From Pseudoalteromonas ulvae UL12 (GTDB lineage: Bacteria; Pseudomonadota; Gammaproteobacteria; Enterobacterales; Alteromonadaceae), in NCBI RefSeq assembly GCF_014925405.1, contig NZ_AQHJ01000023.1, forward strand, positions 124,001 through 188,000: a stretch of 64,000 nt of DNA, given 5' to 3'. The translations under genes and the position numbers were made by a program. The notes under the pieces are model-generated. The model saw only the letters and a list, made by a program, of their open reading frames with translations, did no database searches and was not told the origin of the DNA. Shown here piece after piece: positions 8,097 through 17,769 of the stretch (its first letter is position 1; each line of letters opens with the position of its first letter).

Positions 8097-8936
8097 GTGG
8101 CACGCTTTGGTGTCCTGAAACGATTTAGCATGTTATTACTCAGTTTAACGTTTATTGCGTTTATTTTTTACAGTCTGGCCAGCATTCACGTTATGGGACG
8201 TTTGTTTCATAAAGAAGGCCCGAGCCAGAAGAAAACGATTCTTCTTAGTACGGTTGCGATACTCGCTCACATGACATTATTGGTTAATTCTGTTTTCACT
8301 GAAAGTGGTCAAGACCTCAGCTTCACTAATGTCGCATTGCTTATTTGTTGGATGATTGTTGTCTCTGTCACAACCGTTTCATTACGTTTTCCTGCAACCT
8401 TGTTACTGCCTGTAGTTTATGGCTTTGCGGCGACGTTACTGGTCGTGAGTTTATTTATCCCCCATCACATCGTATTGCAAACCATTGATATCAATGTTGG
8501 TTTAGTAACACATGTCTCACTGTCATTTTTAGCCTATTGTGTGTTGATCATCGCAACCTTGTATGCCGTGCAGTTTTATTTCATTAACAAACGATTGAAA
8601 CAAAAAGATCTTTCGATTGTTTATAGTCATCTTCCGCCGCTGATGCTCGTTGAAAAACAACTCTATCAATTAGTTACTGTGGGTACAGTTTTATTAACTA
8701 GCGCCTTAATATCCGGCTTTGTGTTTTCCGAAAATATGTTTGAAAAAGCATTTATTCATAAAACCATCTTATCTCTGATTGCTTGGGTAATATTTGCCAC
8801 AGTCGTCTTTGGGCATCACTTGAAAGGTTGGCGAGGTAAAGGGACTGTCATTACTATTATTAGTGCCGCAACCGTGCTGACTCTTGCGTATTTTGGCAGT
8901 CGTTTTGTCAAAGAAATCCTCCTTGGTCAGTTTTAA
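8097..8936 (+). CDS. ypjD: CcsA/YpjD-like inner membrane protein
   Basis: A 279-residue polytopic membrane protein with about eight hydrophobic helices. It belongs to the cytochrome c assembly (CcsA/CcmC-like) superfamily, and its closest pattern is E. coli YpjD: HVSLSFLAYCVLIIATLYA, a WVIFATVVFGHHLKGWRGKG segment, and the C-terminal LAYFGSRFV. Conserved histidines could bind haem, but YpjD has no firmly known reaction; in E. coli it has been linked to divalent-cation tolerance together with the CorB/CorC family. The start is probably GTG 8097, with AAGGA about 15 bases upstream; ATG 8130 is an alternative. The pairing ypjD-yfjD beside ffh is conserved in gammaproteobacteria. Confidence 0.85.
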   Translation: MARFGVLKRFSMLLLSLTFIAFIFYSLASIHVMGRLFHKEGPSQKKTILLSTVAILAHMTLLVNSVFTESGQDLSFTNVALLICWMIVVSVTTVSLRFPATLLLPVVYGFAATLLVVSLFIPHHIVLQTIDINVGLVTHVSLSFLAYCVLIIATLYAVQFYFINKRLKQKDLSIVYSHLPPLMLVEKQLYQLVTVGTVLLTSALISGFVFSENMFEKAFIHKTILSLIAWVIFATVVFGHHLKGWRGKGTVITIISAATVLTLAYFGSRFVKEILLGQF

Positions 8937-8998
8937 CTTGACTCAAGCATTAAGCTAAGCCTTAATAACCATCCCTAATCGTTGAAGGAAAATTTTAG

Positions 8999-10267
8999 TT
9001 GGACGACATATCTACCAGTACCTTATTTATTATCTTGACAATTTTGGTGCTAATTTCAGGTTATTTTTCAAGTTCTGAAACTGGCATGATGTCTCTTAAT
9101 CGCTATCGATTAAAACATCTTGAAAAAGAAAATCATAAAGGTGCGTTGCGTGTCAGCGCCTTACTTAAACGCCCTGATCGTCTTATCGGTTTAATCTTAA
9201 TCGGTAATAATTTAGTGAACATTGCCGCATCAGCAGTTGCTACAATTATTGGTATGCGCTTATATGGCGATGTGGGAATTGCTATTGCGACGTTTGCCTT
9301 AACATTTATTATCCTTATTTTTGCTGAAGTCACACCAAAAACACTGGCTGCCATTTACCCAGAAAAAATTGCATTTCCGAGCTCCATCATTCTTAAAGTG
9401 TTACTCAAGCTTTTATACCCGTTAGTCGTGGTAATCAACTTAATTACCAATGGTCTTCTAAAGCTATTCGGTATTAGTCACAAAGACATTGAAGAACACA
9501 GTTTAAGTACTGAAGAATTGCGTACCGTTGTTTATGAGTCTGGCTCACTCATTCCTGAACACCATCAAAATATGTTGATGTCTATTTTAGATCTCGAACA
9601 GGTGACGGTTGAAGATGTCATGATCCCGAGAAATGAAATCATTGCAATTGATATCAACGATGAGTGGAAGTCAATTATGAGACAGCTCACTCATGTTCAG
9701 CACACCCGTGTGCTACTTTATCGTGATCAAATAGATGATGCAGTTGGCTTTATCCATGCCCGTGATGCACTTCGTTTATTAACCAAAGAACAATTTACTA
9801 AAGCCACGCTATTGCGCGCTGTTCGTGAGATTTATTACATCCCTGAAGGCACATCATTAAACACGCAATTGCTGAAGTTTCAACAAAGTAAAGAACGCAT
9901 TGGTCTGGTTGTTGATGAATATGGTGATATTCAAGGTTTAGTAACTTTAGAAGACATTTTAGAAGAAGTGGTCGGCGACTTTACAACCACCATGGCTCGC
10001 TCTGTCAGCGAAGAAGTTCACCTGCAGCCTGATGGCTCTTATTTAGTCGATGGTGGTGCAAATATTCGTGACATCAACAAAGAAATGAGTTGGGAGTTTC
10101 CTATCGATGGCCCTAAAACATTCAGCGGTTTAATTGTTGAGTTTTTAGAAGAAATCCCAGAAGCAAATGTGGGACTTCGCATTGCTGGTTACCCTATCGA
10201 AATTGTTGAAGTAAAAGAAAACATGATCAAAACAGCACGAGTGCTGCCAGAACATAAAACTGGCTAA
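8999..10267 (+). CDS. yfjD: CorB/YfjD-like CNNM-family transporter
   Basis: The 422 residues follow the HlyC/CorC (CNNM) plan: a DUF21 membrane domain (about 1-185, with SSSETGMMSLNRYRLKHL and LIGNNLVNIAASA), a CBS-domain pair (about 205-325, with VDEYGDIQGLVTLEDILEE), and a C-terminal CorC_HlyC domain (about 340-415). The family is implicated in Mg2+/Co2+ transport or resistance. The TTG start at 8999 is preceded by GAAGGA, and no better in-frame start exists. It is co-directional with ypjD, 62 bases downstream, and ends at a clear terminator. Confidence 0.92.
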   Translation: MDDISTSTLFIILTILVLISGYFSSSETGMMSLNRYRLKHLEKENHKGALRVSALLKRPDRLIGLILIGNNLVNIAASAVATIIGMRLYGDVGIAIATFALTFIILIFAEVTPKTLAAIYPEKIAFPSSIILKVLLKLLYPLVVVINLITNGLLKLFGISHKDIEEHSLSTEELRTVVYESGSLIPEHHQNMLMSILDLEQVTVEDVMIPRNEIIAIDINDEWKSIMRQLTHVQHTRVLLYRDQIDDAVGFIHARDALRLLTKEQFTKATLLRAVREIYYIPEGTSLNTQLLKFQQSKERIGLVVDEYGDIQGLVTLEDILEEVVGDFTTTMARSVSEEVHLQPDGSYLVDGGANIRDINKEMSWEFPIDGPKTFSGLIVEFLEEIPEANVGLRIAGYPIEIVEVKENMIKTARVLPEHKTG

Positions 10268-10288
10268 TATTACCCGTTTGCCTATCAT

Positions 10289-10318
10289 AAAAAAGCTTCC
10301 TTATTTGGAAGCTTTTTT
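10289..10318 (+). terminator. Terminator after the yfjD-like gene
   Basis: AAAAAAGCTTCC pairs with GGAAGCTTTTTT around a TTATTT loop, 21 bases after the stop. Confidence 0.88.
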
Positions 10319-10380
10319 ATTTAACAAGAAAAATAGCTGAATAGTACAGAATCGCTTTCGGCATTTTCAGCCGCCTTTTA

Positions 10381-10989
10381 TTAAGTAAATAACCTCATAA
10401 ACCATCCTTTTTCTAATTCGGCTTCACACTTTTTTAATTGCGCTGAATACTGACTTGCCCGACGTTTTACTTTATGCGAGGTATTCATCAACCATTTCTT
10501 GGATTTATAAGAGCCTCTTTTATACCCGCCCCACCCTTCATGGTAATTGAGGTATTGCGCATAAGCATCCCACTTTGATATCCCATTCACTTTATGGGTT
10601 TTATAAACAAACCACCCCATAAAATCGACAGCATCATCAAAATCATCACGATCAGCCCCACTGTTACCAGATTCGCGAACATAATCTTGCCATGTTGGCG
10701 TCTTGGCTTGCGAGTAGCCATAGGCAGAACTCGCTCGACCTATCGGAATAAAACCAAGGAAATACTCCATTGGTGGCTGTGCATCATGTTTAAACGAGCT
10801 TTCTTGAAACATCATGCTCATTAACACATGCTTAGGGGCTCCCCACTTTTCTTGTGAATCTTTTGCGGCATAGTACCAATCTCTTTTTTCGGTAAAAATA
10901 TCACAAATATCATGGGGGTTTTCTGGCGGTGCTGTCGCACAAGCACTTAATAAACTCGCACACGAAATAATTAAAATTTTTGTCTTCAT
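10381..10989 (-). CDS. SLT-domain lipoprotein (probable lytic transglycosylase)
   Basis: The 202 residues begin with a lipoprotein signal peptide ending in the lipobox LLSAC (Cys17), so the protein should be outer- or inner-membrane anchored in the periplasm. The middle resembles the SLT fold of soluble lytic transglycosylases: MMFQESSFKHDA, with the likely catalytic glutamate, then SAYGYSQAKTPTW and the later tyrosine-rich YAQYLNYHEGWGGYKRGSY. These enzymes cleave peptidoglycan glycan strands with formation of anhydro-muramic acid. It is monocistronic. Its promoter region overlaps the start of a divergent candidate small RNA. Confidence 0.8.
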   Translation of the reverse strand: MKTKILIISCASLLSACATAPPENPHDICDIFTEKRDWYYAAKDSQEKWGAPKHVLMSMMFQESSFKHDAQPPMEYFLGFIPIGRASSAYGYSQAKTPTWQDYVRESGNSGADRDDFDDAVDFMGWFVYKTHKVNGISKWDAYAQYLNYHEGWGGYKRGSYKSKKWLMNTSHKVKRRASQYSAQLKKCEAELEKGWFMRLFT

Positions 10990-11008
10990 TTTATGAACTT
11001 TTTAAAAT
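10980..11008 (+). promoter_or_regulatory. Sigma70-type promoter for a candidate small RNA
   Basis: TTGTCT (10980-10985) and TAAAAT (11003-11008) have exact 17-base spacing on the plus strand. No plus-strand gene follows; both neighbours are on the minus strand. Confidence 0.5.
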
Positions 11009-11014
11009 AACGGC

Positions 11015-11098
11015 AGTCTGAGTCTATGAATGCTTTAATTAGCGTTGTTTTCATCCCTGAAGAATCCCTTTACGCAGCTCACTGAGCTGCGTTTTTTT
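11015..11098 (+). ncRNA. Candidate small regulatory RNA between the SLT lipoprotein gene and gshA
   Basis: A promoter (10980-11008) is followed about 70 bases later by a strong intrinsic terminator: ACGCAGCTC (11072-11080), loop ACT, GAGCTGCGT (11084-11092), then seven T's. The T tract is on the plus strand only, so the hairpin serves plus-strand transcription and not gshA. The predicted RNA is about 84 nt, with a U-rich stretch (GUUGUUUUC) and a long U tail, both common in Hfq-bound RNAs. A 19-codon frame (11026-11085, MNALISVVFIPEESLYAAH) lies within it but has no clear ribosome site. No known RNA family was recognised. Confidence 0.5.
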
Positions 11099-12671
11099 AT
11101 GCCTTAAAATAATCGGCCAAGAATGCATTAAAGTCGAGCGTATCGCTTTGTTCAATCTGCAGACGTTGCTGATCAGATTCTTGTGCCATTTGCTCAAATT
11201 CAGCTTCAGAATAAACACTGTAATCAGACTCTGAAAAATATGCTTTATATCGCTTGGCAAGCTCAAAGGCAAAATGGCCATTATCTAAACCAGAATTAAG
11301 CACCTGTTGCATATATTGGCCTGAGTAGGTTTGTTCGGGATCAGCGATGGCTTTTTGTAGAGATTCAATTACCGCCACATAATGTGTTTCATTATGTGCA
11401 TCATCAAGGTAACGCGCGACTGCGAGCAAATCGGTAAACAATGTTTGCCCCCATTGTTGTAGCGAAATTGACTCTCCATCTTGGGCTAAACAAAGTTTAG
11501 GATCACGCCCAGCATTGACGACCGCACTTAAATTTTCTTGCGTTTCTTGCTGCTGTTGTGCTGACATATCAGGAGAAGGCATCAACGCACAATATGTGAT
11601 AAAGACATCAAGAAAATACACTTGCTCTAAGCTGATCCCAACCGGTGAAAATGGGTTTACATCCAATGCACGTACTTCTATATACTCAATACCACCGCGT
11701 GCTAATGCTTCCGTGGGTTTTTCACCTGGTGCGGTATTTCTTTTTGGTCGAATGGGTGAGTAAAATTCGTTTTCAATTTGTAAAATATTATGATTAAGCT
11801 GTTTTAACCGTCCATCAGGATAAGTACCAATGTTACGGTACAGATCGGATTCCGTCGTAATTGCGCTCTTAAGGCCGCTGATATACTGATCTAAGTTATT
11901 GTAAGTAACATTTAACGCCGATTGAGCGCTGTTCGTATAACCCAAATCACCTAAACGCAAAGCTGTACCATAAGGTAAATACAGACTGCCTTTACCAAAA
12001 GATTCGAATGGTAGTTTTGTCTCTCGCCCTTGTAGAAACGAGCTACATAAAGCTGGCGATGCGCCAAAAAGGTAACTAATTAACCACAAGTTTCGCTTAA
12101 AGTTTCTGATCACACCTAAATATGCATCTGAAATAAATGTTTGTTTAGGCTGTGTATTTTGACGAATCATTTGTAAAGTTTGCCAAAATGATTCTGGTAA
12201 TGAAATATTAAAATGCACTCCAGCAATCGCTTGCATCATACTACCGTAACGGTTTTTTAGCCCTTCACGGTAAAGTGTTTTCATTTGTGCAGTGTTAGAA
12301 GTGCCGTACTGCGCTAAGGCAATCTCATCTTGATGTTTAATAAAACAAGGCATACTGATCGGCCATAAAATTTCATCGCCAATGTGGGCTAAAGTGAACT
12401 TATGGATGTCTTCTAACTGTTTAATTGTAAGCTCTGCATCAGATTGCGCAGGAGTAATAAACTCGAGTAATGCTTCAGAGAAATCAGTGGTAATTGAAGG
12501 ATGAGTTAATGGACTGCCTAATGCAGCTGCGTGTTGCTTTGCTGATAGACGTCCTTGTTCGGTGATTCTGAGAGTTTCTCGCTCAATACCACGCTTTATG
12601 CCAACAATGGCCGAACGATTAGCAGGCAAACTAAGCGCCTGCAATGTTGATTTAAATTGCTGATTCGTCAA
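11097..12671 (-). CDS. gshA: Glutamate-cysteine ligase
   Basis: It catalyses ATP-dependent formation of gamma-glutamylcysteine, the first and limiting step of glutathione synthesis, in the cytosol. The 524 residues match the proteobacterial type 1 family (E. coli 518). Recognisable parts are GIERETLRITEQGRLS, TDFSEALLEFITP, the MQAIAGVHFNISLP motif and GIEYIEVRALDVNPFSPVGI. The start is TTG at 12671, six bases after GAGGA; no upstream ATG fits. No intrinsic terminator for the minus strand is visible after the stop; the hairpin that overlaps the stop faces the other way. Confidence 0.96.
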   Translation of the reverse strand: MTNQQFKSTLQALSLPANRSAIVGIKRGIERETLRITEQGRLSAKQHAAALGSPLTHPSITTDFSEALLEFITPAQSDAELTIKQLEDIHKFTLAHIGDEILWPISMPCFIKHQDEIALAQYGTSNTAQMKTLYREGLKNRYGSMMQAIAGVHFNISLPESFWQTLQMIRQNTQPKQTFISDAYLGVIRNFKRNLWLISYLFGASPALCSSFLQGRETKLPFESFGKGSLYLPYGTALRLGDLGYTNSAQSALNVTYNNLDQYISGLKSAITTESDLYRNIGTYPDGRLKQLNHNILQIENEFYSPIRPKRNTAPGEKPTEALARGGIEYIEVRALDVNPFSPVGISLEQVYFLDVFITYCALMPSPDMSAQQQQETQENLSAVVNAGRDPKLCLAQDGESISLQQWGQTLFTDLLAVARYLDDAHNETHYVAVIESLQKAIADPEQTYSGQYMQQVLNSGLDNGHFAFELAKRYKAYFSESDYSVYSEAEFEQMAQESDQQRLQIEQSDTLDFNAFLADYFKA

Positions 12672-12741
12672 AATTGATCCTCAAAGCATCACGCTTTTCT
12701 AATTGTCAGTTTACTATGGGGGCACGTTTGCAATTCTCAAG

Positions 12742-13710
12742 CTAATAATTAGAATTGACTAATATCACCTTGCCTTGCGTTAACCCACTTTCAACCCTAT
12801 TGTGTGCCTTTGCGACATCGCTAAAAGTAAACTGACTATCTATATGTAATTTTAATTGGCCTTCTTGGTACCAAAGAAATAATTGTGTTAGGTCTGCTGT
12901 ATTGGATGATACTAACATGCCTTGGCAAGCGATATTCATGCTGTTTGCTAAATCTATGCATTCTTGCGCTGTGACCGTTGGCACAGTCACCACTTGACTG
13001 TCAGTTTTTAGGGCTGCGATACATTTTAGCCCTCGCGCGCCTCCTGCGACATCAAATAGTGCTTGTGCGTCATTAGCTTCTACAAATTGCTCATAACTCA
13101 CCACATAAGAGGCGAGAGATCTAACAAATGTCTGGTCTGGGTTACTGACTATCGCTGTCACTTCAAACCCTAAGTTGCGTGCAATTTGCAAAGCTAAATG
13201 CCCTACCCCTCCCCCTGCAGCATTAATATAAATATGAGCACCAAGGTGGAGATCTTCCGTTAAAAGTCTCAACCCTTGCAAAGCTGTCAGACCAGATAAA
13301 CAAAGACCTGACATTGACGAAAAATCTTGCACCGAACTGCCTGAAATAATTTCACTTCTGTCAGCTAAACGATAATCTTGATAACAGCCTGGGCTCAGTG
13401 GAAAACCCACCATCCCCATTACCACTTCACCGATAGAAAACTCGCTCACTGCAGCACCAACAGCAACGATCTGCCCACATACGTCGTATCCTAATCCAAT
13501 CGGTAAATGCTCTTTATTTTGTGCGGCAGCAAATCCAATGCCTGCGCGAGTTTTAACATCAATGGGATTAATCGCTGCATTATGAATTTTAATAAGCACT
13601 TGATTGTCATTGGGTGCCATCACAGGTAAGTGAAACTGCTTAAGTTGGGTGGTATCACCAAATTGCTCTATAACCATGGCTTTATTTTGAGACGCTGCTT
13701 GTTCTGTCAC
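12742..13710 (-). CDS. Zinc-less MDR-family NAD(P)H quinone oxidoreductase-like protein
   Basis: The 322 residues show the medium-chain dehydrogenase/reductase plan. The N-terminal GroES-like part has NAAINPIDVKTRAG and LGYDVCGQIVAVGAAV, and the nucleotide-binding motif INAAGGGVGHLALQIA lies near residues 163-178. The cysteine and histidine ligands of zinc alcohol dehydrogenases are not in place, which fits the quinone oxidoreductase (QOR) or zinc-binding-dehydrogenase-like reductases. The substrate cannot be read from sequence. The gene lies 70 bases upstream of gshA on the same strand; a shared oxidative-stress role is only a guess. Confidence 0.85.
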   Translation of the reverse strand: MTEQAASQNKAMVIEQFGDTTQLKQFHLPVMAPNDNQVLIKIHNAAINPIDVKTRAGIGFAAAQNKEHLPIGLGYDVCGQIVAVGAAVSEFSIGEVVMGMVGFPLSPGCYQDYRLADRSEIISGSSVQDFSSMSGLCLSGLTALQGLRLLTEDLHLGAHIYINAAGGGVGHLALQIARNLGFEVTAIVSNPDQTFVRSLASYVVSYEQFVEANDAQALFDVAGGARGLKCIAALKTDSQVVTVPTVTAQECIDLANSMNIACQGMLVSSNTADLTQLFLWYQEGQLKLHIDSQFTFSDVAKAHNRVESGLTQGKVILVNSNY

Positions 13711-13872
13711 TGTGTCGTTTCACTATTAATCGATAATGAGGATGGGTTAGATTATGCGTTGACTGAAAAATTTTGTCGATTGATATGATTATTTTCATTA
13801 AAAATCATCCACTCATTCGCTTTATGCTTTAAACTTAACCAGTAATCCTCTCACAGGGCTAGGACTGGTTTT

Positions 13873-14292
13873 ATGATCAAACAATTAGCATTTAGTTTTT
13901 TTATTTTCATGGGTTGTATTCAAACTTGTGAAGCTAAAATCAAAACTATTTATACATGGCAAGATGCCAATGGTGTCATGCACTATTCACAAATGATGCC
14001 CAAAGGCATCGACTACACTACGATGGATATTCGTGAACCCGCGCCCCCTGTTATCGAAAAAGTCGAATCTGAAGACAAAAAGAGTTCCCCCTCCCTTCTA
14101 ACTGATTTAGACAAGCAAACCTACGATAACTGTAAAAAATCTCAGGAAAACTTACGCGTTTTGGCCGAATTTGACGACGTTAAACTTATTGATGAGCAAG
14201 GCAACGAAACCTTATTAACTGAAGCAGATAAAGCCTTGCATCAACAGTTAGCTGAAAAGAAAGTCAAACTGTATTGTCAGACAACCCTATAA
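13873..14292 (+). CDS. Exported DUF4124-domain protein
   Basis: The 139 residues start with a signal peptide (cleavage likely after CEA, about residue 21) followed by the DUF4124 signature IYTWQDANGVMHYSQMMP. That small N-terminal domain is common in periplasmic proteins of gammaproteobacteria. The remainder is charged, with a pair of cysteines (Cys97 region and near the C-terminus). Its function is unknown. It is isolated, convergent with clpB, and separated from it by a bidirectional terminator. Confidence 0.8.
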   Translation: MIKQLAFSFFIFMGCIQTCEAKIKTIYTWQDANGVMHYSQMMPKGIDYTTMDIREPAPPVIEKVESEDKKSSPSLLTDLDKQTYDNCKKSQENLRVLAEFDDVKLIDEQGNETLLTEADKALHQQLAEKKVKLYCQTTL

Positions 14293-14312
14293 GTCATCAA
14301 ACCTTGTCCAAC

Positions 14313-14345
14313 AAAAAAGGCTAAGTAAGTTACTTAGCCTTTTTG
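14313..14345. terminator. Bidirectional terminator between the DUF4124 gene and clpB
   Basis: AAAAAGGCTAAGTA pairs with TACTTAGCCTTTTT around AGT, with A's on the left and T's on the right. Confidence 0.88.
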
Positions 14346-14360
14346 TCTATTTAGGGATGT

Positions 14361-16937
14361 TTACTTGACTGTAATAACAAACTCACCGTCTTTTACGTCA
14401 ATATGGAATTCACTGCCTGTTGTAAAATCACCCGCTAATAATGTTTGCGCTAAAGGATTTTCAATATACTGCTGAATAGCACGCTTGAGCGGCCTTGCCC
14501 CAAAAACTGGATCGAATCCTGCCGCAGCTAGTTGACTCATCGCTTCATCCGTTAACAATAATTGATAACCACGCCCCTGAAGACGCTGCTTTAACTTGGT
14601 GAGCTGAATGTCAGCAATATGTTTGATATCCTCTCCAGATAACGGATGGAAAACAACAGTGTCATCAATTCGATTAATAAACTCAGGTCTGAACTGCGTT
14701 GCAAGTACCTCCATTAACATCGCTTTTAAACGATCATAATCACTATTAATCGCGTGTTCTTGAATGACGTCAGAACCCAGATTCGAGGTCATAATAATGA
14801 CTGTATTTTTAAAATCGACTGTCCGACCTTGGCCATCAGTCAATCGGCCATCATCTAACACTTGCAATAGGATGTTAAAGACATCTGGGTGCGCTTTTTC
14901 AACCTCATCGAGTAAAATAACGCTATAAGGCTTACGACGTACGGCCTCGGTTAAATACCCTCCTTCTTCATATCCTACATACCCAGGAGGAGCGCCTACT
15001 AAGCGCGCCACCGAATGTTTTTCCATAAACTCGGACATATCAATGCGCACCATCGCATCTTCGGTATCAAACAAAAATGTCGCCAGCGCTTTGGTTAACT
15101 CTGTTTTACCCACTCCAGTTGGACCTAAAAACAAAAATGAGCCTATGGGTCGATTAGGATCAGCCAGACCCGCTCGCGAGCGCCTAATTGCATTTGCAAC
15201 AGCAGTGACAGCTTCATGCTGACCAATCACTTTGGTATGTAAGTTATCTTCCATTTGCAGCAACTTGCTTCGCTCGCCTTGCAGCATTTTAGTGACAGGG
15301 ATCCCGGTCCAACGGGATAAAATTTCGGCAATTTCGTTTTCACCGACTTTATTTCTTAATAAGCGCATGTCTTGCATTTCGACTTGTGATGCTAAATCAA
15401 GCTTACGTTCAAGTTCTGGAATACGGCCATATTGTAATTCAGACATGCGCTGTAAATCACTCGCCCGACGTGCAACATCCAAATCTAAACGAGCTTGTTC
15501 AAGCTCAGTTTTAATTACTTGTGTGCCTTGTAATGAAGCTTTTTCTGCAGACCATACTTCATCTAATTCATTGTATTGTTTATCTAAAGTCAGAATTTGC
15601 TGCCTGATATCATGAAGCCTTTGCTGGCTTGCTTCATCTTTTTCTTTAGATAACGCGTTGTCTTCCAGTTTGAGTTGAATGATTTTACGCTCAAGTTTAT
15701 CAAGCACTTCAGGTTTAGAATCAATTTGTAACCTTAAAGAAGATCCTGCTTCATCAATCAGGTCAATCGCTTTGTCAGGTAATTGACGATCGCTAATATA
15801 CCGATGAGACAATGTGGCAGCGGCGACTATCGCAGGATCAGTGATTTCTACACTATGATGTAATTCATAGCGCTCTTTTAAGCCACGCAAAATTGCAATT
15901 GTGTCTTCAACATTTGGTTGCTCAACAAGCACTTTTTGAAAACGTCGTTCAAGCGCTGCATCTTTTTCAATATATTGACGATATTCATCCAACGTCGTCG
16001 CGCCGACACAATGAAGCTCGCCTCGGGACAAAGCAGGTTTGAGCATATTACCCGCATCCATTGCGCCATCGCTTTTACCCGCCCCAACTATGGTATGAAT
16101 TTCGTCAATAAATAAAATGACCCGCCCTTCTTCTTTGGCTAATTCATTGAGCACGGCTTTGAGTCGCTCCTCGAATTCGCCTCGATATTTAGCACCCGCG
16201 ACTAATGCCCCTAAATCAAGAGACAGCACGCGCTTATCTTTAAGGCCTTCAGGCACTTCACCATTAATGATCCGCTGTGCTAATCCTTCCGCAATTGCAG
16301 TTTTACCAACACCAGGCTCACCAATTAAGACCGGATTGTTTTTTGTGCGACGCTGTAAAACTTGAATAGTACGACGAATTTCATCATCTCGGCCTATCAC
16401 AGGATCTAACTTACCTAACTCGGCTCTTTCAGTTAGATCAACAGTATATTTTTCAAGAGATTGCCGCGAGTCTTCCGCATTAGGATCATCAACTTTTTGC
16501 CCGCCACGAATGGCTTGAATGGCGGTTTCGACTTTAGAGGCATTTAAAGCAAACGATTTAAATATTTCACCCAGCGGACCTTTATCTTCACACGCAGCTA
16601 GAATGAATATCTCGCTTGAAATAAACTTGTCTTTGCGTTTTTGCGCATATTTATCACACAAATTAAGTAGGTTGGCCATGTTAGGAGATAACTGAACATC
16701 CCCACCAATGCCTTCCACTTTGAATAGCTTTTCGATTGCTTGTGACACTTTGCTATTCATTTCAGTGGTACTTACTCCCGCTTGAGCAAGTAAAGCACGC
16801 ACACTCGAGCCTGTTTGCTGTAACAACGCATACATCAAGTGAACAGGTTCAATAAATTGGTGATCTCGACCGAGTGCTAACGATTGAGCATCTGACAAGG
16901 CCGCTTGGAATTTACTCGTGAGTCTATCTAAACGCAT
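14361..16937 (-). CDS. clpB: ATP-dependent disaggregase ClpB
   Basis: ClpB is the hexameric AAA+ chaperone that, with DnaK, pulls polypeptides out of aggregates after heat shock. The 858 residues match the family (857 in E. coli). The order is the N domain (1-145), AAA1 with Walker A GEPGVGKT near 206 and Walker [16 protein letters not shown], the coiled-coil M domain (about 410-520), and AAA2 with GPTGVGKT near 605 and the sensor and C-terminal domain [13 protein letters not shown]. It ends at the shared hairpin. A sigma32-like promoter precedes it, so it can be expressed separately from the upstream rluD-pgeF pair. Confidence 0.97.
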   Translation of the reverse strand: MRLDRLTSKFQAALSDAQSLALGRDHQFIEPVHLMYALLQQTGSSVRALLAQAGVSTTEMNSKVSQAIEKLFKVEGIGGDVQLSPNMANLLNLCDKYAQKRKDKFISSEIFILAACEDKGPLGEIFKSFALNASKVETAIQAIRGGQKVDDPNAEDSRQSLEKYTVDLTERAELGKLDPVIGRDDEIRRTIQVLQRRTKNNPVLIGEPGVGKTAIAEGLAQRIINGEVPEGLKDKRVLSLDLGALVAGAKYRGEFEERLKAVLNELAKEEGRVILFIDEIHTIVGAGKSDGAMDAGNMLKPALSRGELHCVGATTLDEYRQYIEKDAALERRFQKVLVEQPNVEDTIAILRGLKERYELHHSVEITDPAIVAAATLSHRYISDRQLPDKAIDLIDEAGSSLRLQIDSKPEVLDKLERKIIQLKLEDNALSKEKDEASQQRLHDIRQQILTLDKQYNELDEVWSAEKASLQGTQVIKTELEQARLDLDVARRASDLQRMSELQYGRIPELERKLDLASQVEMQDMRLLRNKVGENEIAEILSRWTGIPVTKMLQGERSKLLQMEDNLHTKVIGQHEAVTAVANAIRRSRAGLADPNRPIGSFLFLGPTGVGKTELTKALATFLFDTEDAMVRIDMSEFMEKHSVARLVGAPPGYVGYEEGGYLTEAVRRKPYSVILLDEVEKAHPDVFNILLQVLDDGRLTDGQGRTVDFKNTVIIMTSNLGSDVIQEHAINSDYDRLKAMLMEVLATQFRPEFINRIDDTVVFHPLSGEDIKHIADIQLTKLKQRLQGRGYQLLLTDEAMSQLAAAGFDPVFGARPLKRAIQQYIENPLAQTLLAGDFTTGSEFHIDVKDGEFVITVK

Positions 16938-16972
16938 CGGGAATTACCTTCAAAACATTTCAACTATCTATG

Positions 16973-17001
16973 TAATGGGTGCAACCGTAAAAATGTTCAA
17001 G
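16973..17001 (-). promoter_or_regulatory. Sigma32 (heat-shock) promoter of clpB
   Basis: On the minus strand CTTGAAC (17001-16995), a 14-base spacer and ACCCATTA (16980-16973) match the sigma32 pattern CTTGAAA-N(13-15)-CCCCATNT closely. The clpB ATG follows 35 bases later, with an AAGG ribosome site. Confidence 0.75.
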
Positions 17002-17028
17002 TCAATAAGATGTTTTATTTGATTTATA

Positions 17029-17769
17029 TCACGATTTTGAAAGCCAAATGAGGTGGGCTAATCGGCCTGTTTCACCATCTCGACGATAAGAAAAAAACCG
17101 AGCTGGGTCGCTAAACGTACACAACTTATCAGAATAGATTTGTTCAACCTGCAAAGCGTTAAGTTGCACCGAAGCAATAGCAAAGATATCTGCCATAAAC
17201 TTGCCATTCGTTTGTTTTTTAAAACACTTATCAAATTCATCACCGGAAAAAGAGCGAACAACATCTTCACCGACCTCAAATGCCAAAGGACCAATTGCAG
17301 GACCTAAGTAAGCAATCACATCTGCTGGATTTGAACTAAACAAAGATAAAGTGTTTTTAATGATCCCTTCTGCTAGACCACGCCAACCACCATGCACAAT
17401 TGCGATTTGCGTTCCTTGTTTGTCGGCTAAAAATATGGGCAAACAATCTGCGGTCATAATTGCTAAAGGAACATCAAATAACCGAGTATAAAAGCCATCC
17501 GCTTGAGATGTGTGATAGGTTTGGTAGTTAGTCTCATCAATAATGATAATATCGGCACTGTGAGTTTGATCTAACCATTTTGGTGTGCGTGGCAGAGATT
17601 GGGTGAGTAACGTTCTATTTTTTTGCACATCGTGTTGATCATCACCAACATGAAGCCCAAGATTGAAACTATCAAATGGAGGCTTTGAGAAGCCTCCTTG
17701 GCGTGTGGTACTTAGCGCGTTGACCTGCTTGGCAGCAGGCCAATTCAAGTGCAATAAGTTAGAACTCAT
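17029..17769 (-). CDS. pgeF: Purine nucleoside phosphorylase YfiH/PgeF (laccase-domain, peptidoglycan editing factor)
   Basis: The 246 residues are a complete Cu-oxidase_4 (YfiH/DUF152) protein. STTRQGGFSKPPFDSFNLGLHVGD, in parts, MTADCLPIFLADKQG, the VHGGWRGLAEGI motif and LGPAIGPLAFEVG carry the His/Cys metal ligands. YfiH-family proteins cleave purine nucleosides, and in E. coli YfiH also prevents misincorporation of serine into peptidoglycan. I chose ATG 17769, which overlaps the end of rluD; an ATG three codons upstream (17778) is also possible. rluD-yfiH-clpB is a conserved order. Confidence 0.92.
   Translation of the reverse strand: MSSNLLHLNWPAAKQVNALSTTRQGGFSKPPFDSFNLGLHVGDDQHDVQKNRTLLTQSLPRTPKWLDQTHSADIIIIDETNYQTYHTSQADGFYTRLFDVPLAIMTADCLPIFLADKQGTQIAIVHGGWRGLAEGIIKNTLSLFSSNPADVIAYLGPAIGPLAFEVGEDVVRSFSGDEFDKCFKKQTNGKFMADIFAIASVQLNALQVEQIYSDKLCTFSDPARFFSYRRDGETGRLAHLIWLSKS

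Noticed and set aside
11072..11098. Hairpin at the gshA stop as the gshA terminator.
   Set aside because: On the minus strand the stem is followed by AAAGGGATTC rather than T's. The T tract is on the plus strand, so it was assigned to the candidate small RNA.
15878..16115. Frames on both strands inside clpB.
   Set aside because: They are shadows of the clpB coding sequence, which has intact AAA+ motifs across the region.
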